Below are positions 1 through 13,966 of a DNA stretch of 64,000 bases, piece after piece. Each line of letters opens with the position of its first letter. Within the stretch, counting starts at the first letter, position 1. Origin of the DNA: Cyanosarcina radialis HA8281-LM2 (lineage in GTDB: Bacteria > Cyanobacteriota > Cyanobacteriia > Cyanobacteriales > CCAP-1448). The position numbers and the translations under genes are program-made. The stretch lies in assembly GCA_019359615.1 (NCBI GenBank), contig JAHHHA010000004.1:235608-299607 (forward strand), in the 5' to 3' direction. The notes under the pieces are model-generated. The model did not search any database. It was not told the DNA's origin and saw only the letters and a program-made list of their open reading frames with translations.

Positions 1-229
1 TCGCAATATGACCGTAAGCATCTCCAAGATTATATTCTTCTACCCCCCAGTTGTAAGTTAGCTCTAAAACCGTATGGTCTGACTCATCACCATAACCGAC
101 AAAAGCCAGGGTAAATTTCCCATCAGGATAATCCTTTTGCCGCAAGAGTTTCATGCCCAAGACGCGGCAATAAAAGTTCAAAGACTCTTCGAGGTTGCCG
201 ACTCGCAGCATCGTATGTAACATTCGCAT
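1..229 (-). CDS. gloA: Lactoylglutathione lyase, N-terminal 76 residues (cut by window edge)
   Basis: Glyoxalase I isomerises the hemithioacetal of methylglyoxal and glutathione to S-lactoylglutathione in the cytoplasm. The visible N-terminus begins [12 protein letters not shown] and runs through [10 protein letters not shown] to AYGHIA, matching the GloA family closely. Three of the four metal ligands of the family can be placed: His5, the Glu of LELTYN and the His of YGHIA; the fourth lies beyond the window. The start ATG at 229 is the first in frame and gives the usual family N-terminus. It is divergent from eno, with about 107 bp between the two starts for both promoters. Confidence 0.93.
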   Translation of the reverse strand, partial: MRMLHTMLRVGNLEESLNFYCRVLGMKLLRQKDYPDGKFTLAFVGYGDESDHTVLELTYNWGVEEYNLGDAYGHIA

Positions 230-318
230 CGTTATCAATCCCAAATTCTTTGTAAGATCTGACACCATAATTTCCATTCAGGACGTATTCTAGCAAGCGG
301 GCTGAAAAGTCACTTTGA

Positions 319-1614
<1,296 letters not shown>

Positions 1615-1684
1615 GCAATTTTGAGGCGAAAACGGATACCGCTGTCTTTAGTCGCGCGATCGCTTTTGTTGCAACACATCCTGG

Positions 1685-1712
1685 GTAGGGGCGCAATGCA
1701 TTGCGCCCCTAC
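1685..1712. repeat. 28-bp perfect palindrome (GTAGGGGCGC type)
   Basis: Self-complementary sequence whose left half is GTAGGGGCGCAATG. An identical copy lies at 42612-42639 and a variant at 13918-13945; a related 28-bp palindrome sits inside smc. It lies 70 bp after the eno stop and could fold as a hairpin in the transcript, but there is no T-run, so a terminator role is not shown. Confidence 0.85.
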
Positions 1713-1813
1713 AAGAAATTCGTGTGTAGCAGGTATTTAGCAAAATGGTATGAGATGAATTTTATGGGAAGCGATCGCTTCTTCTTCGATCTCGCCGATT
1801 TCTTGCCAATTCA

Positions 1814-1930
1814 TACCAAATCCGGTTTCCAAAACCGTCTTTCCCCCAAGGAGCCTCCGGCTCCCCTCTCCCACGGGAGAGGGGTTGGGGGTGAGGGCAG
1901 CAATGGATGGTATGAGAACCGGATTTGGTA
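1814..1930. mobile_element. MITE-like element, 117 bp, 14-bp terminal inverted repeats
   Basis: Bounded by TACCAAATCCGGTT (1814-1827) and its exact reverse complement (1917-1930), with TCA directly on both outer sides, which could be a 3-bp target duplication. The interior carries a CCCCTCTCCC/GGGAGAGGGG hairpin at 1863-1884. Related copies occur at 22457-22615 (opposite orientation, about 70 bp nearly identical) and 28157-28293. No coding capacity. The stretch 1615-2002 holds only this, the preceding palindrome and a poly-A tract. Confidence 0.7.
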
Positions 1931-2002
1931 TCAGACCTAATTTCTCGCTAATTTCAGTAAAAAAAGAGAAATCCACTGGCTTGCAATTTCTCTGGCGCTC
2001 TC

Positions 2003-2998
2003 CTACTCTGTCTCTTCATATTCTGGCTGTTTGATGCGTTGAGGAATTTCAAGCGGCTTATTAGTATCTTGCTCCCAGACATCGCTTTGCAGATCGTCAT
2101 CTGCGTTCTTGTAATCGTAGTTACTTGGTGTTGGGCTATAAGTTGGCTCCCGATTGTCCTCATACTCAGGCTCGACATACGCTTGCTGATATTTTTTGCG
2201 AGTCGTGGTATCGGTGGCTTCGCTCCAGTTATCTTCTTCCTCTTCGTAATAAGAAGCGGTTGGCTGTCTTTGCGGTAAAGGTTGCAGCGGTTGTTCTTCG
2301 TAATCGTCTTCGTTCCAAGAATCTTGCGCCGCCACTTGAGTCTGACGTACTTGAGATGCAGTTTGAGTAGCTCTGACTGGCAATCCAGTTCCTAGTTGAT
2401 TTTCCGGGCGCACTTGAGGAGTCAAGTAACCATCTTCCTCATCCCGTTCCCAAGGCGCTCTCCCCAGTCCCAATCGTTCCAGTACGCCTACAGTTAGTTG
2501 GTTGAGGCGTTCTTCCGAGCCTTCAAAAACGATCAGGCGGTTGGGGCCGCTGCTGACGATTTCTTCTACAGGGAGTTCGTAGGTGCTGATTACTTGGTCG
2601 GGAATTTGCGGCAGCCCGAAGGAAGCGATAATTAAAGAAGAAAGTTTGCCATCTTCAGTATTAAACTTAAAGCCTCGAACTCTACCTAACGGCTCGCCAG
2701 TTTCGGTAATGACTTCATAACTAATTAAGCTGCTATAAGCCTCTGCATCGATATCTTCGATCGCATCTTCGTTATCGACTAAGATCACATCCCCCCATTG
2801 CCGGATAGTGTCGATAAACATATATCGCGCCATGCCCGATAGCGAAAGCAGGTTGTCTCGCAAACCAAACGCTACAACTTCCCGGCGATCTATGTCTATT
2901 AAGATATCCTTGATCACTCCCAGGCGTTTGGCGCTATCGTTAGCAATTACTTGAGTGTTGACGATATCGGAGCGGTAACGGATGTTTTCAGATGTCAT
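2003..2998 (-). CDS. PRC-barrel domain protein
   Basis: 331 residues. The N-terminal ~165 residues contain two PRC-barrel-like units (about 5-80 and 90-165), with the typical pattern of a stored-property beta-barrel: VIANDSAKRLGVIKDILID and YEVITETGEPLGRVRGFKF. The C-terminal half is rich in acidic residues, Gln, Pro and Tyr and looks disordered. PRC barrels in other proteins mediate RNA or protein contacts (RimM, photosynthetic reaction centre H subunit); no enzymatic residues are expected. It lies immediately downstream of smc on the same strand (107 bp gap), so a shared transcript is possible. The exact function is unknown. Confidence 0.85.
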   Translation of the reverse strand: MTSENIRYRSDIVNTQVIANDSAKRLGVIKDILIDIDRREVVAFGLRDNLLSLSGMARYMFIDTIRQWGDVILVDNEDAIEDIDAEAYSSLISYEVITETGEPLGRVRGFKFNTEDGKLSSLIIASFGLPQIPDQVISTYELPVEEIVSSGPNRLIVFEGSEERLNQLTVGVLERLGLGRAPWERDEEDGYLTPQVRPENQLGTGLPVRATQTASQVRQTQVAAQDSWNEDDYEEQPLQPLPQRQPTASYYEEEEDNWSEATDTTTRKKYQQAYVEPEYEDNREPTYSPTPSNYDYKNADDDLQSDVWEQDTNKPLEIPQRIKQPEYEETE

Positions 2999-3105
2999 TT
3001 TTAGTTAAGTGGGTGTAATTATAATCTTAATTGAGGACTGTCAAACCAAGCCAAAAGTCAAAAGTCAAAAGTCAAAAAGAAGAAACAGTTACGTTAAAAA
3101 CAAGT

Positions 3106-6933
<3,828 letters not shown>

Positions 6934-7080
6934 AGGCGGTAGCTGGGATAGACGCTACAAAATGGTAAAAGTGTATCGCAACATTGACCAAATTTAACCA
7001 AATCGAGAAAAAATTATTTACAACAATGTTGGCTTTTACTCCAATCGTCTGCCAATAGAAGTAAAAAAATTGGGTAATTC

Positions 7081-7111
7081 TGGTGGGATAGCCCAGAGGG
7101 CTATCCCACCA
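7081..7111. repeat. Perfect inverted repeat TGGTGGGATAGCCC
   Basis: 14-bp perfect arms around a 3-base loop, 20 bp after the stop of the GGDEF-EAL gene. A diverged relative is at 29041-29071. Either a dispersed repeat or an RNA hairpin protecting the 3' end; no T-tract follows on the minus strand. Confidence 0.8.
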
Positions 7112-7131
7112 GAAGGCAGGCTTTCCTCAAA

Positions 7132-9387
7132 TCAGTCGATCTGTTCGATCTGACCGGGAATAATAGCAGTAGCCGATTGCACGTCCAAAGGTCTAGCGAA
7201 AAAGTATCCCTGACCGAATTCACATCCCAAAGTTTGCAATTGCTGGAATTGTTCGGCTGTTTCCACTCCCTCAGCCACGACTGCCATGCCTAAAGTATGA
7301 GCCAGGGTAGTAATGGTACGGACGATTTCAAAGTTTTCGCGATCGCAGTTCATCCGGCTGACAAAAGCGCGATCGATCTTCAAGATATCTACTGGAAACC
7401 GATGGATATAGCTCAAAGATGAATAACCCTGACCGAAATCGTCGATGCTCAACTGAATATTTCTCTCTCTAATCGAAAATAAAACATCGAGCGTATCTTT
7501 AAAATTATCCATCAGCATCGTTTCGGTAATTTCTAATCTTAGACAACTACCTTCTAAACCAGTTTCTTCCAAGATCGAATCTAGTTGCTTGATGAAATTA
7601 GGTTCTCTGAGTTGTTTGCTAGCCAGGTTGACGCTGATCTTTAACGATGGAGTAGCAGGGAATTTCAGTTGCCAAGCCCGCATTTGACGGCAAGCCTCGC
7701 GCATTACCCATTCTCCTAAAGGAACGATTAACCCCGTGTCTTCAGCAATGGGAATGAATTCTCCTGGAGAGACTAGACCGCGTTTGTGATGTTGCCAGCG
7801 GATCAAAGCTTCAAAGCCAGTTAGCTGGCCAGTTATCAATGAGATAATCGGTTGGTAGTGGAGTAAAAATTCCTGGTAGTCTAAAGCTTGCCTGAGATCG
7901 CTCTCTAACTTCAGGAGTTTGAGCGTCTGGGCGTACATTCTTTGGTCGAAAATCGCATAACGAGCTTTGCCCATCTCCTTAGCGCGATACATGGCAATAT
8001 CGGCATCTCTGAGCATTTCGGTCGCTTGCTCGTACTCGCTAGAGTTGAGAACGATGCCAATGCTGGCGCTAGTGACCACCGTGTGTCCCTGAAGAGAAAA
8101 CGGCAAGAGCAGTTCCCTTTGGATGCGCTCGGAAATGGTAATGGCGCTGGTAATGTCGTCGATATCGTCTAGCAAAACGATAAATTCGTCTCCGCCCAAA
8201 CGAGCGATGACATCTGTAGGTTGCAAGCATCGTTTTAATAAATCGGTAAACTCGATCAGCAATCGATCGCCGACTTCGTGCCCTAGACTGTCGTTAATGA
8301 TTTTGAATCGATCGAGATCGATAAATAGCAAAGCAAACAAATATTCTTTGTGCTTCTCCGCCTGTTGCAAAGCTCGATCGACATATTCGATAAATAAGTT
8401 GCGATTGGGCAGATTGGTAAGATTATCGTGCAGGGCATCGTAAAGAATTTGTTCCTGAACTAGCCTGCGTTCGGTAACGTCGCCAACGATCCCATCTAAT
8501 CTTACGGGTACGCCATTTGGGTCGCAGATGACCCGCGAGCGATCGATCACCCACCTGACTTCGCCATCCGGCCTTAAGATTCTATACTCTAACTCTAAGC
8601 TGCCTTTCTCTAATAACTGGTCTAAAGAGCGATCGATTAGCGGCCGATCTTCTGGATGAACTACTTCTAAACGCAGGTTGGGATGGCGGAAAAATTCTGA
8701 AATCGATCTTTGATAAAGTCCTTCAGCAGAGTTATTGAGATAGAGTAACTCGAAGGTAAACGGACAAATAGACCAAACCACATCTTCGAGAGAATTGAGG
8801 ATACTTTCGAGTCTTTCCTCGCTCTCCTGCATCCATTGTTGGGCTTGTTGCCTGTCAGCAATTTCTCGTTTCAGTTGATGGTTAGCTGCTTCTAACTCGA
8901 ACGTGCGCTGCCTGACTCGCTCTTCTAGCTGAGCGTTCAACCGCGAAATTTCTGATTTGGTAGTTTGCAGGGCAATTTGACTTTTCACCCGCACTAAAAC
9001 TTCTGCTACTTCAAAAGGTTTAGTAATGTAGTCTACTGCTCCCACCTCAAACGCTTTCACTTTTTCAGTTAAATCTTTTAAAGCGCTCAAAAAAATTACT
9101 GGCACTTCACTAGTAGCAGGTAAAGCTTTCAATTGCTGGCAAACCTCATAGCCATCAATGTCTGGCAGTTTGAGATCTAGCAAAATTAAATCTGGCACCT
9201 GGGCTTGCGCTGCAACTAGGGCTGTTTTGCCATTTTTGGCACATCTAACTTCATAGCCTTGTTCGGTGAGGGCACCTTGTAGTAAGCGGCGGTTCTCTGG
9301 CGAATCATCAACGATTAAAATTTGTCTCGGAAGAGCATTAAGCTCGCGATTGCTCATATAATTGGTCGCGGCATCGAGCAGAATCAT
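7132..9387 (-). CDS. Response regulator with PAS, GGDEF and EAL domains
   Basis: 751 residues. Receiver domain about 20-140 with phospho-acceptor Asp71 (LILLDLKLPD) and the conserved Lys in YITKPF; coiled-coil linker about 145-190; PAS about 190-310; GGDEF domain with intact RLGGDEF (about 393-399); EAL domain from about 490 with GFEALIRW and the later DDFGQGYSS segment. These features predict both cyclic-di-GMP synthesis and hydrolysis, switched by phosphorylation. The RxxD inhibitory site that normally precedes the active loop is absent (QPTD instead), so product inhibition at that site is not expected. No good ribosome site near ATG 9387; ATG 9354 (MSNRELN) is an alternative start. No partner histidine kinase adjacent. 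Confidence 0.93.
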   Translation of the reverse strand: MILLDAATNYMSNRELNALPRQILIVDDSPENRRLLQGALTEQGYEVRCAKNGKTALVAAQAQVPDLILLDLKLPDIDGYEVCQQLKALPATSEVPVIFLSALKDLTEKVKAFEVGAVDYITKPFEVAEVLVRVKSQIALQTTKSEISRLNAQLEERVRQRTFELEAANHQLKREIADRQQAQQWMQESEERLESILNSLEDVVWSICPFTFELLYLNNSAEGLYQRSISEFFRHPNLRLEVVHPEDRPLIDRSLDQLLEKGSLELEYRILRPDGEVRWVIDRSRVICDPNGVPVRLDGIVGDVTERRLVQEQILYDALHDNLTNLPNRNLFIEYVDRALQQAEKHKEYLFALLFIDLDRFKIINDSLGHEVGDRLLIEFTDLLKRCLQPTDVIARLGGDEFIVLLDDIDDITSAITISERIQRELLLPFSLQGHTVVTSASIGIVLNSSEYEQATEMLRDADIAMYRAKEMGKARYAIFDQRMYAQTLKLLKLESDLRQALDYQEFLLHYQPIISLITGQLTGFEALIRWQHHKRGLVSPGEFIPIAEDTGLIVPLGEWVMREACRQMRAWQLKFPATPSLKISVNLASKQLREPNFIKQLDSILEETGLEGSCLRLEITETMLMDNFKDTLDVLFSIRERNIQLSIDDFGQGYSSLSYIHRFPVDILKIDRAFVSRMNCDRENFEIVRTITTLAHTLGMAVVAEGVETAEQFQQLQTLGCEFGQGYFFARPLDVQSATAIIPGQIEQID

Positions 9388-10288
9388 AATCTAGGCCATA
9401 GTTTTCCCTTATCGGGAGGTGAAACTATCTTGAGAGCAGATGCACTTGAGGGGGAGAATTTACTACCTTAAAAGTTATACATAGATCTGGTTACTTAACA
9501 GATTAACTCGATTTTGATGAATCTTGAGATAGAATTTTGCCAGATCGAGCAGGCCGATCGACTTCCAACGGTCAGATGGCTTGAAATAGGTTATTTTTAG
9601 TCGAGGATCGACGCAAACTCAAAGCCAACAATCTTATTTTGACAGTATTTTAGCTCGATGGCGATCCTCGTCAGAAATTTCCTCTTATCGCTCGATCGAC
9701 GTTTGGCTCGTTAAGTTTGAGTACCGCTGTGCTCGTCCGCTGGCTCGACTGAAATTTCGTATTAGTTAAAACCCTCAATCTTACTGGTTGAGAAAAGAAT
9801 TATTTGTCGCTAACTTAACAATTTTTGGTTGGCGATCGCTAGCATAATTATTATCTAGAAATCGCCGGAAAAAAATCTCGATCTCGCTGACACGATTTGT
9901 TAAGTGCGTTTTTGAGGAAAATTATCTCGATTTAATGTAAAGTTTTGTGGCGATCTGACCGATCTATGGGGTTTTGAGTCCAATTTATTAATATGAAAAG
10001 ATAAAATTAGCCCGCTCGCCGTACTCAAGCTAAGCTCTAGTAATAATACTCATTGTTAGAGCGCCAACTCGATCGCCAGAGACACGGTATTCGATCGAAA
10101 GGTATAGATACTGGAAAATAGTCGCCAAAACCTCATGTACGATGCCCGATCTGGCGCAGAGCTAATTTATTACCCGACCAAAAAAGTGAAAGTGGATTAG
10201 TATCAATAGTGAAGTCAGTTTGCCTCACCCGGAAGTTATATCTCTCCTCGATCGCTGTAGGGATCTAAAACTCGTTATTGCCCCATAT
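9388..10288. other. Long intergenic region between divergent genes
   Basis: About 900 bp with no convincing open frame, tRNA or repeat. It is AT-rich with scattered CGATCG motifs. It must hold the promoters of the GGDEF-EAL gene (leftward) and of the protease gene (rightward). I could not pick out a specific operator. Confidence 0.6.
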
Positions 10289-11608
10289 ATGAAAGAAAAC
10301 CTCAAAAAGTTACCGATACTCTCAAAAGTCATCTTAGGTTCGGCTGTTGCTGCCACTAGTGCTTTGTTTTTATCTGCTCCTCTAGTACAAGGTGGCGCTC
10401 GCGCTGCCCTGCAAGATAGCCCTAAAGCAGTAGTCGATGAAGTTTGGCAAATTGTCAACCGCGACTATGTAGACGGTAGTTTCAATCAGGTTAATTGGCA
10501 AGCAACCAGGCAAGAACTATTGAGTAGAAACTACTCCTCTCGCGAAGAAGCTTATGCTGCCATCAAAGAAGCTTTAAAAAAATTGGGAGATCCGTTCACG
10601 CGGTTTATGACTCCTCAAGACTATAAAGCCCTAACCAGCCAAACTGAGGGCGAAATCTCTGGCATTGGCATTCGGCTGGGAATCAAAGAGGAAGATCGAA
10701 GTCTGGTGGTAGTCGAACCGATTGAAAACTCTCCAGCGTCTAAAGCTGGCGTGAAATCTGGAGACGCACTGGTAGCAATAGATGGCAAGCCGACTAAAGG
10801 AATGACCGTCGAGCAAGCATCGGAGTTAATTCGAGGCGAAGCCGGAACGAAAGTCAGCTTGAAATTAGAGAGAGAAGGCCAAGGAGCATTCGATCTCACG
10901 TTGACTCGCGCTCAGATCGAACTATCATCAGTGCGTTACTTGGTGAAAAATGAAGGCAAAATTCGAGTAGGTTACATTCGCTTAGATGAGTTTACCGCTC
11001 ACTCGGCCGAGCAAATGAAACGAGCGATCGCTAAGCTGAGCAACGAAAAGGTTAATGGCTTCATCTTAGATCTGCGGGGAAATCCTGGAGGGCTATTAGT
11101 GGCTAGCGTTGACATCGCTAGGATGTGGCTAGATAACGGCGCGATCGTTAAAATCGTAGACAGGCGCGGCAGCAATGACGAGTTAAAAGCCAATCGCACT
11201 GCTATTACCAAACTACCTTTAGCAATTTTGGTCGATGGCAACTCTGCCAGCGCCAGCGAAATCCTCAGCGGGGCGCTCAAAGATAATCGACGAGCCACGA
11301 TCGTTGGCAGTCAAACTTATGGCAAAGCCTTGGTGCAGTCGGTTCACGAGCTTTCTGATGGCTCTGGTTTGGCCGTCACCGTCGCTCACTATTACACCCC
11401 CAACGGCACCGATATCAGTCACAAGGGCGTGACTCCAGATGTCAAGCTCGACTTAACTGCCGACCAGTTGCGCCAGCTAGCAGCCAATCCCACTTGGATT
11501 GCTACGCCCAACGATCCTCAATATGCCAGAGCGATCGCGGTTTTAGCCAACCCTAACGCAGCGCAACCAGTTTTCTCCCCAAGAAAACCTCAGCTTGGCA
11601 GCCGCTAA
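10289..11608 (+). CDS. Carboxyl-terminal processing protease, S41 family (Ctp)
   Basis: 439 residues from ATG 10289. That start gives MKENLKKLPILSKVILGSAV followed by a hydrophobic stretch ending near Ala-Arg-Ala, a plausible signal peptide or anchor; an in-frame TTG at 10220 would add 23 residues ahead of it and is less likely. A PDZ domain spans about 110-190 (GIGIRLGIKEED...SPASKAGVKSGDAL). The Ser/Lys catalytic pair is visible as the Ser in DGNSASASEI and the Lys in YGKALVQS. Cyanobacteria carry several Ctp paralogues, one of which trims the D1 precursor of photosystem II; which one this is cannot be decided from sequence alone. Confidence 0.92.
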   Translation: MKENLKKLPILSKVILGSAVAATSALFLSAPLVQGGARAALQDSPKAVVDEVWQIVNRDYVDGSFNQVNWQATRQELLSRNYSSREEAYAAIKEALKKLGDPFTRFMTPQDYKALTSQTEGEISGIGIRLGIKEEDRSLVVVEPIENSPASKAGVKSGDALVAIDGKPTKGMTVEQASELIRGEAGTKVSLKLEREGQGAFDLTLTRAQIELSSVRYLVKNEGKIRVGYIRLDEFTAHSAEQMKRAIAKLSNEKVNGFILDLRGNPGGLLVASVDIARMWLDNGAIVKIVDRRGSNDELKANRTAITKLPLAILVDGNSASASEILSGALKDNRRATIVGSQTYGKALVQSVHELSDGSGLAVTVAHYYTPNGTDISHKGVTPDVKLDLTADQLRQLAANPTWIATPNDPQYARAIAVLANPNAAQPVFSPRKPQLGSR

Positions 11609-11609
11609 A

Positions 11610-11705
<96 letters not shown>

Positions 11706-11747
11706 TACTAATTGCTCCCCTGCTCCCCCTGCCTCCCCATCTCCCCC

Positions 11748-12074
11748 TCACCCTTCAGTCGATGGGATTTCGCTGACAACTTCGTAGAAAGAAGTATTCG
11801 GTGCGTGTACGAATAAAGGATTCATGTGTTTGAAAATTTCTTGGACGATCTCGTTCTGATTGGCCTCCATATTCTCTATACTTTCCCAAAAAATTATTGC
11901 TATACCCCTATCGCTTGCTGGTTCTTGTAGCAAGTAAGCCCCTTGAAAGCCTTCGTGATAGGTAGCTACTGCCTGGGTAAAAAGTTCTTTCGCTTCAGCA
12001 AACTTACCAGGCTTGAATTCTCCAATCGCTACATAAGCAAATTTATTTTTGAGAAAATCTAAGAATTCTGACAT
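11748..12074 (-). CDS. Small antibiotic-biosynthesis-monooxygenase-fold protein
   Basis: 108 residues from ATG 12074 (MSEFLDFL). GGAGG ends 5 bases ahead of this ATG and settles the start over the upstream ATG at 12089. The sequence (FAYVAIGEFKPGKFAEAKEL, GFQGAYLLQEP, IAIIFWES) fits the dimeric alpha-beta barrel (ABM) superfamily, whose members include cofactor-free monooxygenases and proteins of unknown role. No catalytic residue set can be assigned, so the reaction is unknown. Isolated gene, convergent with the Ctp protease. Confidence 0.75.
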   Translation of the reverse strand: MSEFLDFLKNKFAYVAIGEFKPGKFAEAKELFTQAVATYHEGFQGAYLLQEPASDRGIAIIFWESIENMEANQNEIVQEIFKHMNPLFVHAPNTSFYEVVSEIPSTEG

Positions 12075-12439
12075 CTTTGCCTCCGCCATCAGCTTTAGAT
12101 CGATATCTTATCCGATCCCACCAAATGGCGATCGCTTAAAATCTAATTGACTGCACTAGAGCCATCTAATAATAAAGAAAATATTAATTTTAACCGCTAC
12201 CAATTGCTAGTCTGCGACAGTAGATGTCAACTAAAGCAACTTAGGATAAGATGTTCTCCACGACTGGAGATTAAAACCTACCTTAAAAGTTTAATTGGGC
12301 TGGGAATGCCAGGTTTAGGCAAGCTAGACAAACGATGAGAACTCGTTCCCTGGCAATTAAATTAATTGGGTTCAGATTCTCCTGCGTTCGTTAGAATTGA
12401 AAGTAGGTAATAAGTAAATATACTAAGGGAAAATAAATT
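12075..12439. other. Intergenic region upstream of the LuxR-type gene
   Basis: About 365 bp holding both outward promoters. A 63-codon open frame at 12147-12338 has no ribosome site or recognisable sequence and is not called. Confidence 0.5.
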
Positions 12440-12715
12440 ATGGCTAGCGGTAAGTCTCAAACTCCATCGCCGCTCTCAGATCGAGAACTGCAAATTATTG
12501 AGTTAGTCACCTCTGGTTTAACCAACGAGCAAATCGCCCAACAACTGGCGATCAGCAAACGTACTGTTGACAACCATATTAGTAATATCCTCGATAAAAC
12601 TAAGACGGGAAACCGGGTGGCCTTGGTGCGCTGGGCTTTGCAGTGGGGTAAAGTTTGTATTGATGATGTCAATTGCTGTCAGTTGCCCGTAGCTACCGAT
12701 GAAGTCGCTTCTTAA
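12440..12715 (+). CDS. Small LuxR-type regulator, PedR-like
   Basis: 91 residues, almost entirely one GerE/LuxR helix-turn-helix (LSDRELQIIELVTSGLTNEQ...AISKRTVDNHISNIL) with no receiver domain. The C-terminal extension WALQWGKVCIDDVNCC carries three cysteines. This arrangement resembles cyanobacterial PedR, a stand-alone LuxR protein whose activity follows photosynthetic electron transport through thioredoxin and cysteine redox state. The assignment to PedR rests on size, domain and the cysteine tail. AAGGGA lies 9 bases before the ATG. No obvious operon partner. Confidence 0.82.
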   Translation: MASGKSQTPSPLSDRELQIIELVTSGLTNEQIAQQLAISKRTVDNHISNILDKTKTGNRVALVRWALQWGKVCIDDVNCCQLPVATDEVAS

Positions 12716-12733
12716 GCGATTCCCAGAAGCTTG

Positions 12734-12779
12734 GCGGTTGAAACCGCAGCTACAAAACCAAAGTCCGCCTGCGCGGACT
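12734..12779. repeat. Paired hairpin repeat (GCGGTTGAAACCGC + AGTCCGC...GCGGACT)
   Basis: Two small inverted repeats 14 bp apart, just after the PedR-like gene. The combination is a common dispersed module in cyanobacterial genomes. It could fold in the 3' end of the transcript. Confidence 0.7.
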
Positions 12780-12892
12780 AAAGAATAAATAAGATTTAGG
12801 ATCGAATTCTTCCAGTGTCATCGATCGATCGTCCGTAAGTAGCGAGCGTGATGACTTGGCAAACGATCGATTGGCAATTATTTCGATCGCCT

Positions 12893-13897
12893 TCAATTGC
12901 TAGAGGCTATTTTTGACTTTATCTTAGTAATTAGCCTTTGGATTGCTAGTTTTGTCAGCCGCATTTTGGTTAAGTTGGGAATAGAATTTCGGTGATGTTT
13001 TTGTCGATCGAAGAAGTCGTCAATTTCCGGCAAAATAATCTTTAAACGTTGAATGATATTTGCCGTTCTATACTCGGCTAAAAAGCTTTCTGATAAAGCG
13101 AATGAGGGCGGCTCTTTAATTGTTTTGAGAATGCGATCGCGATCGTATTCTTGAGAGTATCCGGCAATCTTATGGCAATTAAATCCAGGATCTAGATAAT
13201 CAGATAAGCCGCCGTTGATACTAGAAAATACCTGACAACCACAAGCCATAGCTTCTAACGGTTGCAAGCCAAAACCTTCGCTTACTCGTTGAATTGCCCA
13301 ATATTCTGCTGAATCGTAGAGATAGACCTTAGCTCGATTAAATAGCTTAACTAAATCTTCAACATAAGAATTTACCACAAAAACATTACACTGTTTTTGC
13401 AAAACTGGAATTAATTCTTTAATTAAATAATGCGAAGATTTCCGCGCTTGAACTAAAACGTCAATATCTCGTTCTAAGTTTAAATCTTGAAATTCATCAG
13501 AGATTTGATTGGGTAAATAATAAATTAGTGAATTCGGGGCTATTTGTCCCCAATATCCCATCGTATTGCGACTAACTGTAATAATCGGAATTCTAGCGGG
13601 AATCTGAAATCCATAACCAGCACTGTGAGCGTGATAAATGACATTATATGACTTCAATTTAGCAGCTAATTTAGGAATATGAAATCCCCAGCTAATAACA
13701 AAAATAGCATCATCGCGGGTTGGGCGATCGAGCAGATCGTCGAGAAAAAGCGTATTTGATTCTCGTTGGCGATAAGTTACAACTTCTGCTTCACAAACTT
13801 GCCGAACTAAATTGAGTGTTTTTAACTCTGCCCACAGACCTCCACAAGCAAATTTACCTCCAGTTCCAGGTACTAAAAAATAAAGCTTTCTCAACAC
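12893..13897 (-). CDS. Glycosyltransferase (GT4-like)
   Basis: About 334 residues. The open frame extends 21 codons further upstream, but that part is the dispersed palindrome at 13918-13945 and is unlikely to be protein. AAGGAG ends 4 bases before GTG 13897 and 7 bases before TTG 13894, so the start is one of these (VLRKLYFLVPGTGGKF). The C-terminal half has the donor-binding pattern of GT-B enzymes: SEGFGLQPLEAMACGCQVFSS followed by GGLSDYL. The sugar donor and acceptor are unknown. The membrane mannosyltransferase gene lies upstream on the same strand, separated by 69 bp, suggesting a small glycan or lipid-glycan unit. Confidence 0.8.
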   Translation of the reverse strand: MLRKLYFLVPGTGGKFACGGLWAELKTLNLVRQVCEAEVVTYRQRESNTLFLDDLLDRPTRDDAIFVISWGFHIPKLAAKLKSYNVIYHAHSAGYGFQIPARIPIITVSRNTMGYWGQIAPNSLIYYLPNQISDEFQDLNLERDIDVLVQARKSSHYLIKELIPVLQKQCNVFVVNSYVEDLVKLFNRAKVYLYDSAEYWAIQRVSEGFGLQPLEAMACGCQVFSSINGGLSDYLDPGFNCHKIAGYSQEYDRDRILKTIKEPPSFALSESFLAEYRTANIIQRLKIILPEIDDFFDRQKHHRNSIPNLTKMRLTKLAIQRLITKIKSKIASSN

Positions 13898-13917
13898 TAT
13901 TCTCCTTCTAAACTCGT

Positions 13918-13945
13918 GTACGGGCGCAATGCTTTGCGCCCCTAC
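13918..13945. repeat. 28-bp palindrome, variant of the GTAGGGGCGC family
   Basis: Reads GTACGGGCGC...GCGCCCCTAC with a few mismatches between arms. It sits between the two transferase genes. Confidence 0.8.
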
Positions 13946-13966
13946 GACTAAACTCCTCAATTCTTC

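Noticed and set aside
1701..2370. Several short open frames over eno-PRC spacer and antisense to the PRC gene
   Set aside because: They cross the MITE and palindrome or lie antisense to a well-supported gene.
12147..12338. 63-codon open frame before the LuxR-type gene
   Set aside because: No ribosome site, no recognisable pattern, low coding character.
13898..13960. Upstream extension of the glycosyltransferase frame
   Set aside because: It is the 28-bp palindromic repeat in translation, and the ribosome site is downstream of it.
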